Assembly (NCBI GenBank): GCA_001910725.1
Contig: MJGA01000018.1
Coordinates: 558,001-622,000 of the forward strand
DNA length: 64,000 nt
Source of the DNA: Phanerodontia chrysosporium
Taxonomy: Eukaryota > Basidiomycota > Agaricomycetes > Polyporales > Phanerochaetaceae
Reading direction: 5' to 3'
The notes beneath the pieces are model-generated. The model was given only the letters and a program-made list of their open reading frames with translations. It made no database searches and was not told the DNA's origin. Of this stretch, positions 22,503 to 35,757 are shown piece after piece; the first letter of the stretch is position 1, and every line of letters begins with the position of its first letter. A program made the position numbers and the translations under genes.

Positions 22503-24229
22503 AAGCGGCTGCGATTCCAGGCGCACTTTTGGGTTCGTTCGGCTGCTACTCAGGCCCATCCCACATATTTTAGACAATAAAATCGATTTATTCATGGGGA
22601 TACAGTACAGGATACAGTACACAAGTGGTTGGATCAGAGGCTCGGCCCGGGCCCTGCGAGGGCCGGCAGGAACCTGTCCGACGAGGACGATGATGTAGAG
22701 GACTGCGCGAGGCCTGACGCCGATGTGAGCATGCTGTACACCGCGCGCGGCTGCCCGCGCATGAGCCCCGCGCATGCGAGCTGTTCACCTTGTACTCTGC
22801 GACTTGTTTCTTCTCCTGAAGCGCCATAAACGACCACAGCGATCAGCGCAGAGAGAGGAGAACGAACACACCCACATTAAGTTCAGCCACCAGCCCAAGC
22901 ACTCGATTCCTAGCCGGCGGCATGTCGACGAGTGAACTGTTGATGCGCTCCTCGTTGCATTTCTGGTGGAGGGGGGGAGGCGCTTTAGAGTCAGTCGCCG
23001 GGTCGTGATTGTATGTAAGGAGGACATACACGCACCGTGCGACGCACTCGACACATCCTGCAGGCACCGCGAAGACGGAGACAGTCAGTGTCGGGCATGT
23101 GTGCGAGGATAGGTGGGCCACCACATACCAGGATCCGTGAGGGTGTCGAGTGTTCTGTGAAAGTCCTAGAATACAGATCGGGTGTGATTGGCGAGGATAT
23201 ATGCGCATATATAATGGCACTTACAGTTGAGTTGCCACGGCTTCATACCCTGTTCGGAGTGGTGTCAATATTAACATGGCCGGCCTGATGCACAGCAAGG
23301 TGACGTACATGATAAGACGGCGGGCAAAACAGGTTCGCCTCGAAGCATTTCTGTAAATTATTAGCCAATAGCCTCTGATCCAAGATGCATAAACATACCT
23401 TGCTTATGCAAGTACCATGGTCTCAACGACGATTGAAAGGCCGAGTTCTTCGTCGAAATCAGCTTCGGCGGGAGCGTTCGGACGATAGGACGGTGCCAGG
23501 AGCGAGGAACTCAAGTACTCATGGAGGTATGACAGAGAGAGTAGGGCGGAGGGGATGGAAGGTTTATATGCGGTGGAGTGGACTGTGCTTCTCCGGCACT
23601 TCAACGTCATTTCTCCTTCTGTCGCTTGACACGTTTGTCACAGATCTGAAGTCCTGGTAAGCAAGGAATGTCACAGGTAAGTCACTGTGTGACCTGATAA
23701 GCCGTCATGGGCTTCCGCGAGTTCAAACGTTCGACTTCAACCTTGGCGCATCTTCCGCAGCTGCGTGTATGATCTCAGTAATCACAAGCGCCTCACCCAA
23801 GATATGCGACAAGCTTGCCGTAAGAGGGGACGGGTGCAACCTGGCTGCGCCATGGGAGCGCAGCCACCAAATCGACTGAGAGCGCCCGGACGCGGTGCGC
23901 ATGCGCAACAACTAGAGAGAAAACAATGTGCACAGCTACTAGTAGAGGCGCTCGAGAGAGCGGCGTGATGAGCCAGGCGTTGCACCCGCTTGCCACAGCT
24001 CATGAGCGGGACCATAGAGTGCTCCTGTGCCGCCTTCGGACTCTGACCACGAGCGAGCTGGAGACCGCATCGGACACAGCGCTTGAAGTCCGAGTCGCGT
24101 GGCATGCCTAGCGTAAGATGCCATATTGAGGTCTGTTACTGCTTGTTGTAGATCATACAGGAGCTTACTCTACCATTTAAAATCTTGCCGTCACACGCTT
24201 GCAATCCAATATCACCAGGACAAGCCATG

Positions 24230-24253
24230 GCCAGGCATTGCCAGGCATTGCCA
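24230..24253 (-). repeat. 24-bp repeat, right copy (inverted relative to 22479-22502)
   Basis: The sequence reads GCCAGGCATTGCCAGGCATT followed by GCCA on +. It is the exact reverse complement of the left copy and is built from the same 10-bp unit. Flanking bases differ, so the repeat ends are sharp. Confidence 0.8.
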
Positions 24254-24889
24254 GGTACGACCAGACTGGCGCGCCTTTACCATCGCAGGCCAGCGCTACT
24301 CTGGCTGGCGGCGCCTTGCCAGCCATGTCATCCCAGATCTGCGACCTATTTTTTTGCTGATGTCTTTGCGCACATGGATATGCCGAGATAATCAGGAGAA
24401 GTAGTTTCGGTAGCTGCAATCCTTTGGGCGCATTGCAATCATTCTATACTACTTTGCACCGGAGTCCAGGTATTTATTAAACTATCTCTGCACTCGATAA
24501 GTGAGTGTGATGGTCACTGACAAATTGCAAGACATGAATGCATGACGGGCGCTAGCCAGCTCATATCGCGCGCGACTCCCTCTTGAAGCTGACTCCCATC
24601 ATGCAGTTTGGGAGCGTCGCCCCGCTCACATCTCGTAGCTTGGGCTGCCGAATAATGCGAACCTTATCTACCACAGGGTCTGTGGCGCGAGGTCAGCTCG
24701 TCATCCAAGTGCTTCCGTAGCCATGTGCCATTGGCAGCGCGCCGCGGTCCGCCAGTGCAGGAATTGCTGGCCTTCTCTCCATCCTTCGCCGCGTCCATAT
24801 GACCCTCGCCTTGGCTATAAAGTCCATAAGCTTTTGCTGTAGCAGAGGTAGGCACCAGTTTACCCTCGCAGTAGTCTGGCCTAGTCACC

Positions 24890-27138
24890 ATGCGGCTCAC
24901 ATTCCTCCCGCTGCTCGCCTCTTTCAGTGCACTCTGCAGCGCCCGTATCTTCAGCGGCAGCGCAATGGAGGGCCTGGAAGAGGCTGCGAACTTCCAGGCT
25001 GAACAGCTGGAGCGTATGCGTAGCTTTCTTGGCCCTTCTCAGCCAGCATCCGACCCCCAGCTTCAAAAACGTGAGCCCATCATGACGTTCAAGAGTCCCA
25101 AGGCGCAAAAGTTCCATGTGGACGGCACAAAGATTCCAGACGGTGAGGAACACTCGATAATTAGGTGGAGGAGGAGCGCTGATGGTGCGTTCACGCAGTG
25201 AACTTCGACGCAGGTGACTCGTGGGCAGGACTCATGCCCATCTCGGGCGACCCCCACGAGACCAGGAAGCTTTTCTTCTGGTATGCGCTCGGGCATGGCG
25301 TGTGCAGTAGCTACACAATGCTGACCTGGCGATGATAGGTTCTGGCCGACGACGAATGCGTCGAACAAAAACGATCTCTTGTTTTGGACAAACGGCACGT
25401 ATAACTCCATATACTGAAGTTGCATACATGTTCATGATCATGCAACAGGCGGTCCGGGTTGCTCCTCTCTGGAGGGATTCTTGCAAGAAAATGGCCCGAT
25501 TTGTATGCATTGCCGCTTGTTGCATAGCTGGCCACTCTGACCCACTGACTGTCATTTAGCTTGGTCCTGGGGTCAATCCGAGCCTACTCCGTACGTCACT
25601 CGTTCTACTGCCATGCATGTGTAGCTGAGACGTCTCTTCTAGCAACCCTTTTGCTTGGACACAACTTGCAAATGTTGTGTGGGTCGAGCAGCCTGTGGGG
25701 GTATGTTCGATATACTTAACATGCTGAAGCGCACATGTGAATCCTCCTTCCTAGACTGGTTTCTCACAGGGAACACCGAATATTACGAACGATGACGAGC
25801 TGGCAGCGCAAGTCGTCGGCTTCCTGGAACAATTCCTCGATACGTTCGAAGAGCTGAAGGGAAGCGATTTCTGGTTGAGCGGGGAGAGCGTGAGTATCCT
25901 CATCACAACATTTTTGAACGCGATGCTCACGACCACTCGATAGTATGCTGGCTTCTGTGAGTATGAGTATATGCCAATCTGGGGGTGTATCGAGTCGCTT
26001 ATTTTGCCTCAGACGTCCCCTACATCGCGAATTACATCTACGAACATCCCGGTCTTGCGCTGAACCTTCACGGCATATGGATCGCGGACCCGTCGTTGTC
26101 GTGGGGCCTCGTTCAGCAAGAGATTCCCGCATTGCGCTTCGCCCTTGCCCATAAAGATCTATTCCCTTTCAATGCGTCCTTTTATGCTCAACTTCAGAAT
26201 ATCTCCGATTCGTGCGGTTTTACCGACTACCTCGACAACTTCGTGACCTACCCGCCCAAGGGCCAGCTGCCTCTTCCTGTGGGCGCGACAATCAACAACG
26301 TCACACTCGCTGTAGGCGTCAAACCCGAGTGTAGGATGCACAGCCCGATCCAACGCGAGGTGTCCATGTTCGTAACCTCGCTGCTCCTAGTATTATTGCA
26401 GCTACTGACGTGGCAGTTTACAGTCTGAATCCCGCCTTCGATGTGTACCGTGTCTCAGACACATTCCCGACGCTGTGGAGCGTAATCGGCTTCCCAGAGT
26501 CGATTCAGAAGTTCGTGTACTTCAATCGCACGGACGTACAGGACGCGATACACGCACCGCATATCTCGTGGGAGACTTGCTCTGACGGGAGCGTGTACAC
26601 GAACGCGACACGCAATGGCCCTGGACGCGATCAGAGCGTAGCGTCGATGCTGAGCGTAATGCCGAACGTCATCGAGAAGAGCATCCGCACCGTTGTCGTG
26701 CACGGCCTTGCCGATTTTATTCTCGTGGCCGAGGGTACACGGATTGCCATCCAGTATGTACTTTCCTATCTATTATGGGCAGCTTCACCTAACGGGTACT
26801 TCACAGGAATATGACATGGAATGGCTTGCAGGGCTTCCAGACTCCGATTGAGCCCGATACCTTTATCGTCGATAACATGGGCAACTTCGGGAACTTGCAT
26901 CAGGAGCGCGGTCTCACCTGTACGCGTCTCTCGCTACCTGCGTCGCTGAGATCTCATAAACCCTCTGTAGATGTCGAGTTCTCGTACAGTGGGCATATGA
27001 CTCCTCGTAAGTCTTATGCAAAACTTGATGGGTTGCATGCAGTCTGACAGGCATTACGCAGAATTCGTGCCTTGGGCGGCTTTCCAAACGATCTCGTTCT
27101 TGCTTGGAAAGCGCGACTCTCCGTCTGGCACTTTCTGA
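24890..27138 (+). CDS. Secreted serine carboxypeptidase (S10)
   Basis: The gene has about a dozen short exons, from the ATG at 24890 to the TGA at 27136-27138. A signal peptide (MRLTFLPLLASFSALCSA) precedes a propeptide-like segment. S10 landmarks run in order: WTNGGPGCSSLEG, VVWVEQPVGTGFSQG, the nucleophile Ser in SGESYAGFYVPYIAN, the catalytic Asp in VVVHGLADF and the catalytic His in SGHMTP. It is expected to remove C-terminal residues from peptides at acid pH, outside the cell or in the vacuole. Several potential N-glycosylation sites are present (NIT, NAS, NAT). The junction creating WTNGGPG requires a GC donor (CG|GCACGT at 25395) and acceptor AG at 25448. With any nearby GT donor the frame is lost. 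TATAAA lies at 24816. Confidence 0.9.
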
Positions 27139-27445
27139 GGATAGTATCACATAGGACTTCACTAGTGATGTCCCGGCTTGCGTGCGCGTTCACCAAATTC
27201 ATCTTCTTTTACGTTCGAGAATTTGTACACCGTCGAGGTATTCTACTGGCCTCTGCAGCCATTTACGCTCCAAGATTCTCTTTGCTTGTGCAACGCAAGC
27301 AGGCTGAGGCTCCTAGCGATGAAGCGCCCGAACTCGATCATCACGTGGTTCGACGCGCACTACATTTTGATGCCTTTCGCGTCGCGTTCCTCGGCGTTCC
27401 TCTCCGTCCACGTCGTCTTTCCCTTTGCCGTCGCCGTCGTAGACG

Positions 27446-30400
27446 ATGAGCGACTCAGATGACTACTTTCAAGATGAGATAGACTCAGCCATTCTAGCAC
27501 AAGTAGACGCCATCGAGGCTGCATACACCAAGACCGCGGCTGCACCACCTGCCACAGCCCCTAGCCGGCCCCCGCAGAATGCCCTGCCTCCACCGCAGCG
27601 CGAAGTCATCGAGATTGATGACTCTTACGACTACGGTTCATTTGACCTCAACGAAAAGGACCTCGAGATCATTGACCGGATTTGTGAGGAGGCGAACAAG
27701 AAGAGACCCGCAGCTCCGGCCGCTCCTGTGGCAGGGCCGAGCAGACCAGCGGGAGGCTTGCAGCGCACATCTTCTGCCACAGTACAGACCACGCTTTTTG
27801 GGGGTGTTGTTCAAGAGAAGCCACCATCCTCTTCTCGCCAAACCGTCTCCCGCACCAACTCGAACAATACAAATAACCTCTTCACAGGCGACCCCAAGAA
27901 GGTCAAGAAGTGGGATCATACAGCTTTTGCGAAGACTGGGTGGAAGAAGCCGAAGACAACCAAGGGAAAGGAGAAGGCAAGCTCCTTCGATGACGGCGAG
28001 GAGCCTGAGGAGGACGGCTGGGAAGAAGAGGAGGTCGAGTTTGAGCAGTTCCCTGCCCCATTCATCTCTCTAGGGTGCGTACTTCTAGATAATTTTCTTG
28101 CCGTTGTCCTGAAGCTTGCTTACTCTTAGTCCTGTGCGTATGTCTTCTATGATGCTGTGAAGTCCACGCGTTCACATCCTTGCTCTCAGCCGCCGCCCAT
28201 GAAGCTCAAGCCAGATCTACTCGCTGCGCGACATTGGCTCTATCCGTTAAACCAGCCGCGTCGAGATTACCAATTCAATATTGTCAAACGCTGTCTGTTT
28301 GAAAATACACTGGTCGCGTTGCCAACAGGCCTTGGCAAAACGTTCATTGCCGGGGTGGTCATGCTCAACTGTGCGTAATTCACCTGCTCATGCTGCAAGG
28401 ACGTTACCTCACTTCCAGTTCAGTTTATACTTGGTTCCCTGAGGGCAAAGTTGTTTTTGTTGCACCGACGAAGCCGTTGGTTGCTCAGCAAGTTGAGGCT
28501 TGTCACAAGACATGCGGCATACCGGGTAGCCATGCCGTCGAACTTACGGGTCAAAACACTCGGGCGAACAGAGCCAAAGCGGTGGGTGTGTTCAGGCAGG
28601 GAATTAGTAAAATAACTGAGCGAGTCTTTGCAGTGGGAAGAAAAGCGAGTGTTCTACATGACGCCCCAGACGCTCATGAATGACTTGAAGACGGAGAACT
28701 GTGACCCGCGCGACATTGTGCTGCTTGTTATTGGTACGTATGCTTCCGGTTTGAGTAATCACGTACTCAAAGCATCTTTTAAGATGAGGCGCACAAGGGT
28801 ACCGGGGATTACGCTTATGCTCAGGTCATCCGTTATATGATGGCGAAGAATCCTCATTTCAGGGTTCTTGCACTGACTGCGACACCTGGTAGCAGACCCG
28901 AGGCTGTGCAGGCAATTGTTGACTCGCTACATATCAGCCACATCGAGATTCGCGACGAGCAAAGCCTCGACCTCGCACCGTACCTGCACAAGAAGCATAT
29001 ACGGCAACATGTCATCCACATGAGTGACGATGTTGCGAAGATCAGGGACATGCTCGGAGAGGTCATGGAGGTAAATGCTCCATTTAATGCCGTTCGTTCA
29101 TACTCACAATGGCGACGGCAGCCAATGATCACCCGGTTGTTCAATGCGCGCCTGTTGCACCACAAACCCACGCCCGTCTGCTTACATCCATACAGCTGTA
29201 GTAAGGCCCTTAGCAGCTTGCACGGCCGGCGCGACGACTGCAAATGGGCGTACGGACCATTATCGAAGCTCGGCGGGCTGGCACGTGCGATGGGATATCT
29301 CGTGCGTCTTCCCTCTAGTGGCATTCTCCGCAGTCGCTCAGTTTAGATGGCAGGTGGAGGGCAGCCTTGAGCAATGCTATGATTATCTCAAAGCGCTGCT
29401 CTCGGGTGAGAACGAGTCTACTGGAAAGCAGACGAGCACGAAGGCGAAGACAGACCGCTATGCGAAGGACGAGAAGCTGCAGCGCGTACTCGCCGAGCTC
29501 GAGCGCATGCGTGCACGCCCCGGTGGTTTCGGTATCCACCCCAAGATGGAGAAGCTCAAGACCTTGCTCGTCGAACATTTTGCGCAGAAGGGACTTGACG
29601 CCGCGGAGCAGCGCGATGGCGCAGGCGATCTTGACAGCGACTCCCGTGTGATGGTTTTCACGTCCTTCCGCCAGAGCGTCGAGATCATTACCGCTGCACT
29701 GAACCAGGAACACCCGCTTATACGCGCTGTACCATTCATCGGTCAGGGAGTCGACAAGAACGGGAGAAAGGGCTATGCACAGAGGGAGCAGCTTGAGGTG
29801 TGTACATGTGCTCCGATGAGACGTCAGGCATTCACAGGTCACTTTCAGATCATCAAGCGCTTCAAGGCGGGCGAGTTCAACGTTCTCGTTTCAACCTCAA
29901 TCGGTGAAGAGGGTCTCGATATCGGTGAAATCGATATGATTGCGTGTTATGATGCGCAAAAGACACCCATACGTATGGTAGGTGCTGCGTGTTTGTCTGC
30001 TTAGGTCTACTATGGGCTAATGTGGTCACCCCAGCTCCAACGTATCGGTCGTACTGGTCGCAAGCGAGACGGCTATGTCCATGTTTTACTCAGCGAGGAG
30101 CGCGAGGAGCGCAATTGGGAGAAGGCGGACGACAACTACAAGGACGTACAACGCTTCATTCTCCGCACAGAGGCCCTCGAACTGTACGGCGATGTAGAGC
30201 GCCTTATCCCAGAGCACATCAAGCCGGAGTGCATCGAGATGGTTATGGACATTGAAGAGTATGTACGCGAGGACTCCTCGAAGCGTGCAGAGGCGCCGCC
30301 GAAAGGGAAGAAGCGCGTGAGGAATGACGACGCGATGCGCAACGTGCCTGAAGGAGCGTCTACGGGTTTCGTGAGCGTGAAAGACTTGCTCCAGAAAGGC

Positions 30401-32251
30401 CGCAAGCGGAAGAAGGGGCCTGAACGGGTTGGACCTGTCGACTTCGACCATGCAGACGAGAGTGACGAGGAGGACCGCGAGATTGAGGCAGGCATACTAG
30501 GGCCCCGGCGTACGGTGTCGATGCCCGCAGAGAAGTCGAAGGCAAAGCGAGTGAAGCGCTCCGCGACGGTCGCTACCGGCGAAGCTGGCACTGCGAAGAA
30601 ACGAAAGGGAAAGGGAAAGGGAAAGGAGAAGGCCGAGGAGCCGCGCGACTTGGATGGATTGTCGGCAAGTCAGGTAGCGCGTCTTGGTCAAGACGATTCA
30701 GAGGACGAGGCGATCGCCCTAGGCGTTAGCAAGGCGAAGCCCGCATCGAAAACGAAGAAGACTGCGAAGGGCAGCAATGTTGTAACCTCTTCGCGCAAAC
30801 GCAAAAGCCCGCCTACGCCGCCACCGCGTCCGAGAACACCTACCCCGCCTCTGCAGAAAGGCGACGACTCCCACTCAACATCGATTCTGGAGCCGACGAC
30901 CCCACCACAGTGGTCGTCATCGCCGGCACGCCCGTTAGCTCACGGCAGTATCCTTGACCTTGCATCGCCGCGGAGGCCACCCGCTGCCCGAACTCCGTCG
31001 CCACAATTCGATCTACCTCGCTGGTCGTCTCCTGATGTTGCCATCTCGTCGGCACGCAAGGTTGCTGAATCCACAGATGTGTTTGCGACGCCTCAGAGTT
31101 CGCCCGTCCCCATTCCCGGTCAGTCGGCGTCGATCTCGTCTGTCAGCGTCTCTGGCGATGCGGACGGCCTTGATGAGGAAGGAAATACGAGTATGGCCTG
31201 GCTCCTTGCGGACGACAGCGAGCCTGATATTGAGGTCATTGGATCCTCGCCGCCCGCTGCTCGTATTTCAAGGGATCTCCCACATATCGTAGACGACAGC
31301 TCGGAAGTAGAAGTCATCCCGTCGTCGCCACCCCTAGTGAAGCCGAAGTCACCTCCTGAAGAACGCAGTCAATCTATGGGAAAGGCTAGCGAGCATACTT
31401 CGAACAGCACCACTGATGCTTCGAAACCTGCAAGCAAGTTTAGGCCTGCCGCTAAAGTGCTGACTGTTGAAGCCCACATGCCTCCTCCAGCTCTCCCTGT
31501 ACGTCTCTCGGCAACTTCTCGGTCTCCAGAGCCAGAAAACGAGCTAGACCAAGACTCCCATCAGCTACCGTCGTCAGACGGTCCTCCACCTGCAACATTC
31601 GCAGTGCGCGGTCCTGCTCGGAGTAAGAAGCGTATGCGTGTCGACTCCTCTCCACTCGCTACGCCCTCAGTCTCTGGTCCGCGGCGCCTCCACCGTGGCT
31701 CGCCACCGCCCCGCCCTCGCTCACCGTCCGACGACGAAGACGCCAGCGCCTCCCAGCCGCAAGCCGATGCAGACGACCCCGAGCCCGCGCGACCGCCCAA
31801 GCGGAAGAAGCGCAAGTACAAGGACACGCGTGCGCTCGCCCGTGCGAACCCGTGGCTCGATATCGAGGCCGCGCACTCGGGGAGCGACGCGTCGGACGGC
31901 GTGCCGGAGGACGCCGATGCGTACAGCGACGTCGCGAGCAGCGACGCGGGCTTCGCAGGCGACTTCTCCGCGACGCAGGCCCCCGCGGGGTACGACCAGG
32001 CCGCGGTGTACCGCCGGAGCCTCATGACGCAGGCGGCGCCGACTGCGAGTGTGCCTGCGTTCGCGCGTGGGCCCGTGAGGCGCGGCGGGTTCCGCGCGGG
32101 CCCTGTGCGTGGCGTGGGCCGCGCACGGTTGCCGTCCAGTAGCCCGCCGAGGGAGCCGACGAGCGAGGATGAGTATGAGTTGGGCACCTTTGTCGTGGAT
32201 GACGACGAGGAGATATCGTATGCCCAGAGCTCGTCGATACTAAGTCAATGA
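27446..32251 (+). CDS. mph1: Mph1/FANCM-like DEAH-box DNA helicase
   Basis: This multi-exon gene starts [20 protein letters not shown], with an acidic N-terminal region of about 210 residues before the helicase. SF2 motifs are readable: [15 protein letters not shown] (Q-region), [11 protein letters not shown] (I), [13 protein letters not shown] (Ia), [17 protein letters not shown] (II, across an intron at about 28734-28783), LALTATPG (III), [10 protein letters not shown] (IV), [13 protein letters not shown] (V) and [13 protein letters not shown] (VI, across an intron near 29975-30033). This combination is that of Mph1/FANCM, a 3'-5' helicase/translocase that remodels stalled forks and D-loops. 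The final exon (about 30034-32251) encodes some 740 residues, mostly a basic/acidic and Ser/Pro-rich disordered tail. MSH or Fanconi-type partner sites may lie there but are not identifiable. Confidence 0.9.
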
Positions 32252-32560
32252 TTCGCATCCTGTAATCTGTTCGTCATGTCTGGGATACCTTCATCTCAAA
32301 AATATATATTCCCTATATTTCAAGATATCTGCCGTTGAGGGACTGAGTTCACGAGATGATTCAGATTGTAGGCGCAAGCTGCAACCATCTCCCGGAGACA
32401 GATTAATATGATGTTGATGGTATCTAAATGTAAAAACGGTATGTAACGTAGGTCGAAGAAAAGGTGTTGATACAGTGTTCTGACTTGACGAAATTGTTCT
32501 AGAGGTCTACCGAAGTTGCTTGATAGCCACGAACGAAGGACCCAGATTCACCCGAAGCGG

Positions 32561-34671
32561 TCACTTCCCGGCAGTATCTGCGCTGATAGTGCTCACAGGG
32601 CGAGTAGTCGCCGCGCGGCGGCTCATACCGCGTATGCGCTCCCCATAAAGCCAGAAGAGGATGAGCGCAGGGCAGCCGACCCCAAGGCAGAACGCGGCGA
32701 GGATAGTGTCGCCCTTGCCGTAGCCGAGCGCGTTGTACATGTACGGCGCGAAGAGCGGGAAGCCGAAGCCGGCGAGCGAGCGGAAGCACGAGACGGCCGC
32801 GAGTGCACTGGCGGCGTAGCGCGGGAAGGAGTCGATCACGTATGCCTGCAGTCCCTGGAAAGACGACGCGGCGCCGATGCCGATAAACGCGAACCCGATG
32901 TCCGTCGCGATCCAGTGCACGCGCTCTTGTGCGCACCAGCCGGTGATGAGCAGCCCGATGGGGAGCATGTACGACCCGGGGATCACCGGCACTGGAAGTA
33001 GGGTTAGCTGTGTTCATGAAGTAGAGAGATTGGGATGACGTACAGAGACGGTATTCGGGCTTGCCAACGCCGCCGTTCTTCTGTTTGTAGTACTTGTACA
33101 CGCGATCGAGGACGCGCCCATTGATTTGTGCGGATATGGACAGACCAATGCCCTGCATGTGTATTAGATACCGCCGCCACAGCTCAAGCGTCGACTCACC
33201 AAGGAGATGTAGTGCAGGCCAACAATGCCAATCCTCTCGTGGTACACGTCCGTATACACGGACGGGATCGTCGTGAGTACCACTATACATGCTGTGTCAG
33301 AGGCTATCCAGCAGTGCGAAATTGAAGACATACAGTAGACGACACCGTAGACAAAGGCCAGATAGATACCAAACAGTTGAATGATGGGCTCCTGAGCGAA
33401 CAGAACGAAGGGCCGGCAGAGCGCGCGGAGGAGGAACTCTTTCCATTTGACGTCGCCCTTTTGGATCTGGAACACGGTTTTGACGACCTTCGTTCCACCT
33501 TTCTCTGGATCTGCGGCCAGCTGCTTTTTTATCCTGTCTGCCTTGCGCTTGAGCAACACGGGGGCGTACGCTGTTCAACGTGTAAGCACGGCGGGATGCG
33601 ACAAAAAACGCAAATGAACTGACTTTCACGCAGAAACCGCAGTCCTGCGAGCTGCACAAGCGCGTCCGCAATTGTGACGCTCCAGAAGACCCAGCGCCAC
33701 GTCGAGTACTCCGCGATAAAACCGCCGGCGATAGGCCCGACGGCGGGTCCCAGGAGCGGAGCAAGAGAATAGATGCTCACCGCGCGGCCTCGCTTCTCTG
33801 CGTTCCACATGTCCGAAAGCACGCCGCCACCGATAGACAGTGGGGCGCTGCCGCCCAGACCCGAGAGGAAACGGAAGGCGATCAGCTCGCCTTTGTTCTG
33901 TGCAAAGCCGCACACGAGGTTGAAGACTATGGGAGGGTACAAATGAGTTCGATATGTTCGCATTGTTGTCGATAGCAGCTTCGTGCACACCTAGGAAGAA
34001 GATATTCGCGATTTGAAGAACACGTGAACGACCGTAGATCTCGCTTAACGGTCCGAGAAATAAGGGTCCAATCGCTATAACATCATTAGTTCTCGGTGCG
34101 AATATGGATGGTCAGTCAGCACGTAAGCTCACAGTATGCCAAGACGTAGACAGAGATTGTCAATGCTACTTCTATGCTCGAGGTTATGTGTAGATCTTGC
34201 GCAATCTGAAAGGACGCTGGTGCCACCATGGAGGACGCGACTGGAGACATGAACGTGAAGGAAGAGACAGCAAGCGCTGCTGCCCACTTCTTCTTTTCTG
34301 GCCAACTGCGGTCACTGTGTAAGCGTCGCGCAAGGAATGACATGTCGCTGAGCCACCTACTTTTTGGGATTTTCAGGATCATCCGGTCCATCCCAATCTA
34401 CCACTATCATCTCCCGCTCCTTCTCTGACGCCGACGACTGCGTCTGATCGTCTATTCGTACGGACTCGCTCTTCTCCACAGGACGAGCTGCCATATTGTC
34501 GACCTGCGAGCGCTCGCCGGCGTCTCCTGCAGTACTTGTTGGATATGAGGTAGAGGTAGGCTGAAGCTCCTGTGGCGTTTGTGGCTGGCTGAGGCTTATA
34601 TCCGTCCGTGAACGGTCCTCGCGCAGAGTACTGCCCAGGGAGGATTGGGGTGTCGGTGCGCGTTCCGTCAT
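32561..34671 (-). CDS. MFS transporter, DHA1-type (drug/H+ antiporter-like)
   Basis: This multi-exon gene starts at the ATG at 34671 (MTERAPTPQ) and stops at 32563-32561. A cytosolic N-terminus of about 110 residues ends in DWDGPDDPENPK, joined by a 46-nt intron to NDRSWPEKKKW, the usual entry of fungal DHA1 proteins. Twelve membrane segments are expected. Motif A reads LGPLSEIYGRSRVLQ, and motif C is in LGPAVGPIAGGFIAEYSTWR, the antiporter signature. The C-terminal half (YMLPIGLLITGW, GFAFIGIGAASSFQG, YAASALAAVSCFRSL) continues the fold. It would be a plasma-membrane or vacuolar exporter of drugs, polyamines or similar small molecules. The substrate cannot be assigned. An alternative ATG at 34734 would add 21 residues. 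Confidence 0.9.
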
Positions 34672-35757
34672 TCGTTGTGGGTGGTGATACGTTGAGCGAA
34701 GGATACGAATGCGTGGGGAACCAGCCCCATGCAAACACTAGGCGTACTTGTAGGCAGCATACGAGATGCCTGTTCGACCGTTCTCGGTTCCCCAACATGC
34801 AAGTGGCAGTCATCGCGCCTGTCGCGCCGCCCATGTCAGCAACGTCGTGTCAGCGCCGTGCACTCACGGGGCCCGGTATTCTGGATGGCTTCGTTGGGAA
34901 GATCTCCAAAAAGCCCTATAAGAGCATCTCTAGCCAAGTAATAATGTCGTATGAGGTTCCTTCTGAGACGAACCTCTGCGGCGGGTCTGAGACACCAACT
35001 GCACCTCCCAAAGGAAGCGAGCCGGCACTCTCCGGCGTCTTCGTGGCTGAGCGCTACCTGCGGAAACCGCGAAATTCACGAGAATATAGGTGACGAGACG
35101 GCCCCTCGCCGCCGCCGAGAACGCGGTGCTGACCCAAGCCCGCCCTGTGAAAGGGTATTTCAGATGGTAACATCTGTGGTTACATACGATACTGCGACCA
35201 GCAGTGGCGGTTAGCAGGCTGCTAACCAGCTTTTCGCAAATTTCACTTGAGCGACTCACCTTGCCGCAGGTGGCGATCCTGTCAAGCTGACGCAATAGAG
35301 AGTAGGCCTAAGTCAATCGGCGGATTATATACTTATAGAGTTTTTGTGTTTATTGCGAAGCCCCTGTACACACAATTCGGTTCCCGAAGCTTGCAGTCGT
35401 GCTGGCTTCCAATTCAGCAGGATATCGGGATATGTGGGAGATGTGGCGTGAGTGCTTACCTGCGATCGCTTGAGCTCAGCCTGCAAAGCGGTCGCCTCTA
35501 CCATTCTCAAAGTCGAACGCATGGATTTCAGCACTCAACTGGTCACCACCAGCCAGAACTCCTTTCGTGGCATTCACACCTCCTAAATCGACGACAGCAA
35601 GGTATCCGGAGCGTGCATCTGCATCTTACGTTCGAAGCTGTCGGGAATATATTCATGTATACGCTACATACCTCTTTCTCTACACTGTGATTATTTCGTT
35701 TTACGTCACCAAGAGGCGAACTCACCCGTGGAATACATGGTCCCTCGCGCTGCTTCG
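34672..35757. other. Intergenic, no gene seen
   Basis: This holds the upstream region of the MFS gene (-) and the 3' flank of the DUF952 gene (-). Frames here lack codon character and plausible introns. No repeat or RNA gene was identified. Confidence 0.4.

Larger units (their letters stand above)
21931..24889. other. 3-kb region without a supported gene
   Basis: No frame on either strand carries recognisable motifs. The region contains the inverted pair of 24-bp repeats (22479-22502 and 24230-24253) and a short tandem duplication of GGATACAGTACA near 22599-22622. A set of short frames on the minus strand between 22800 and 23610 could be a decayed gene, but nothing in it could be tied to a family. 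Its end holds the carboxypeptidase promoter, with TATAAA at 24816-24821. Confidence 0.4.

Noticed and set aside
22800..23610. Possible decayed membrane-protein gene on the minus strand
   Set aside because: A few hydrophobic segments and GT/AG pairs exist, but stops interrupt every splice route tried and no family motif is convincing.
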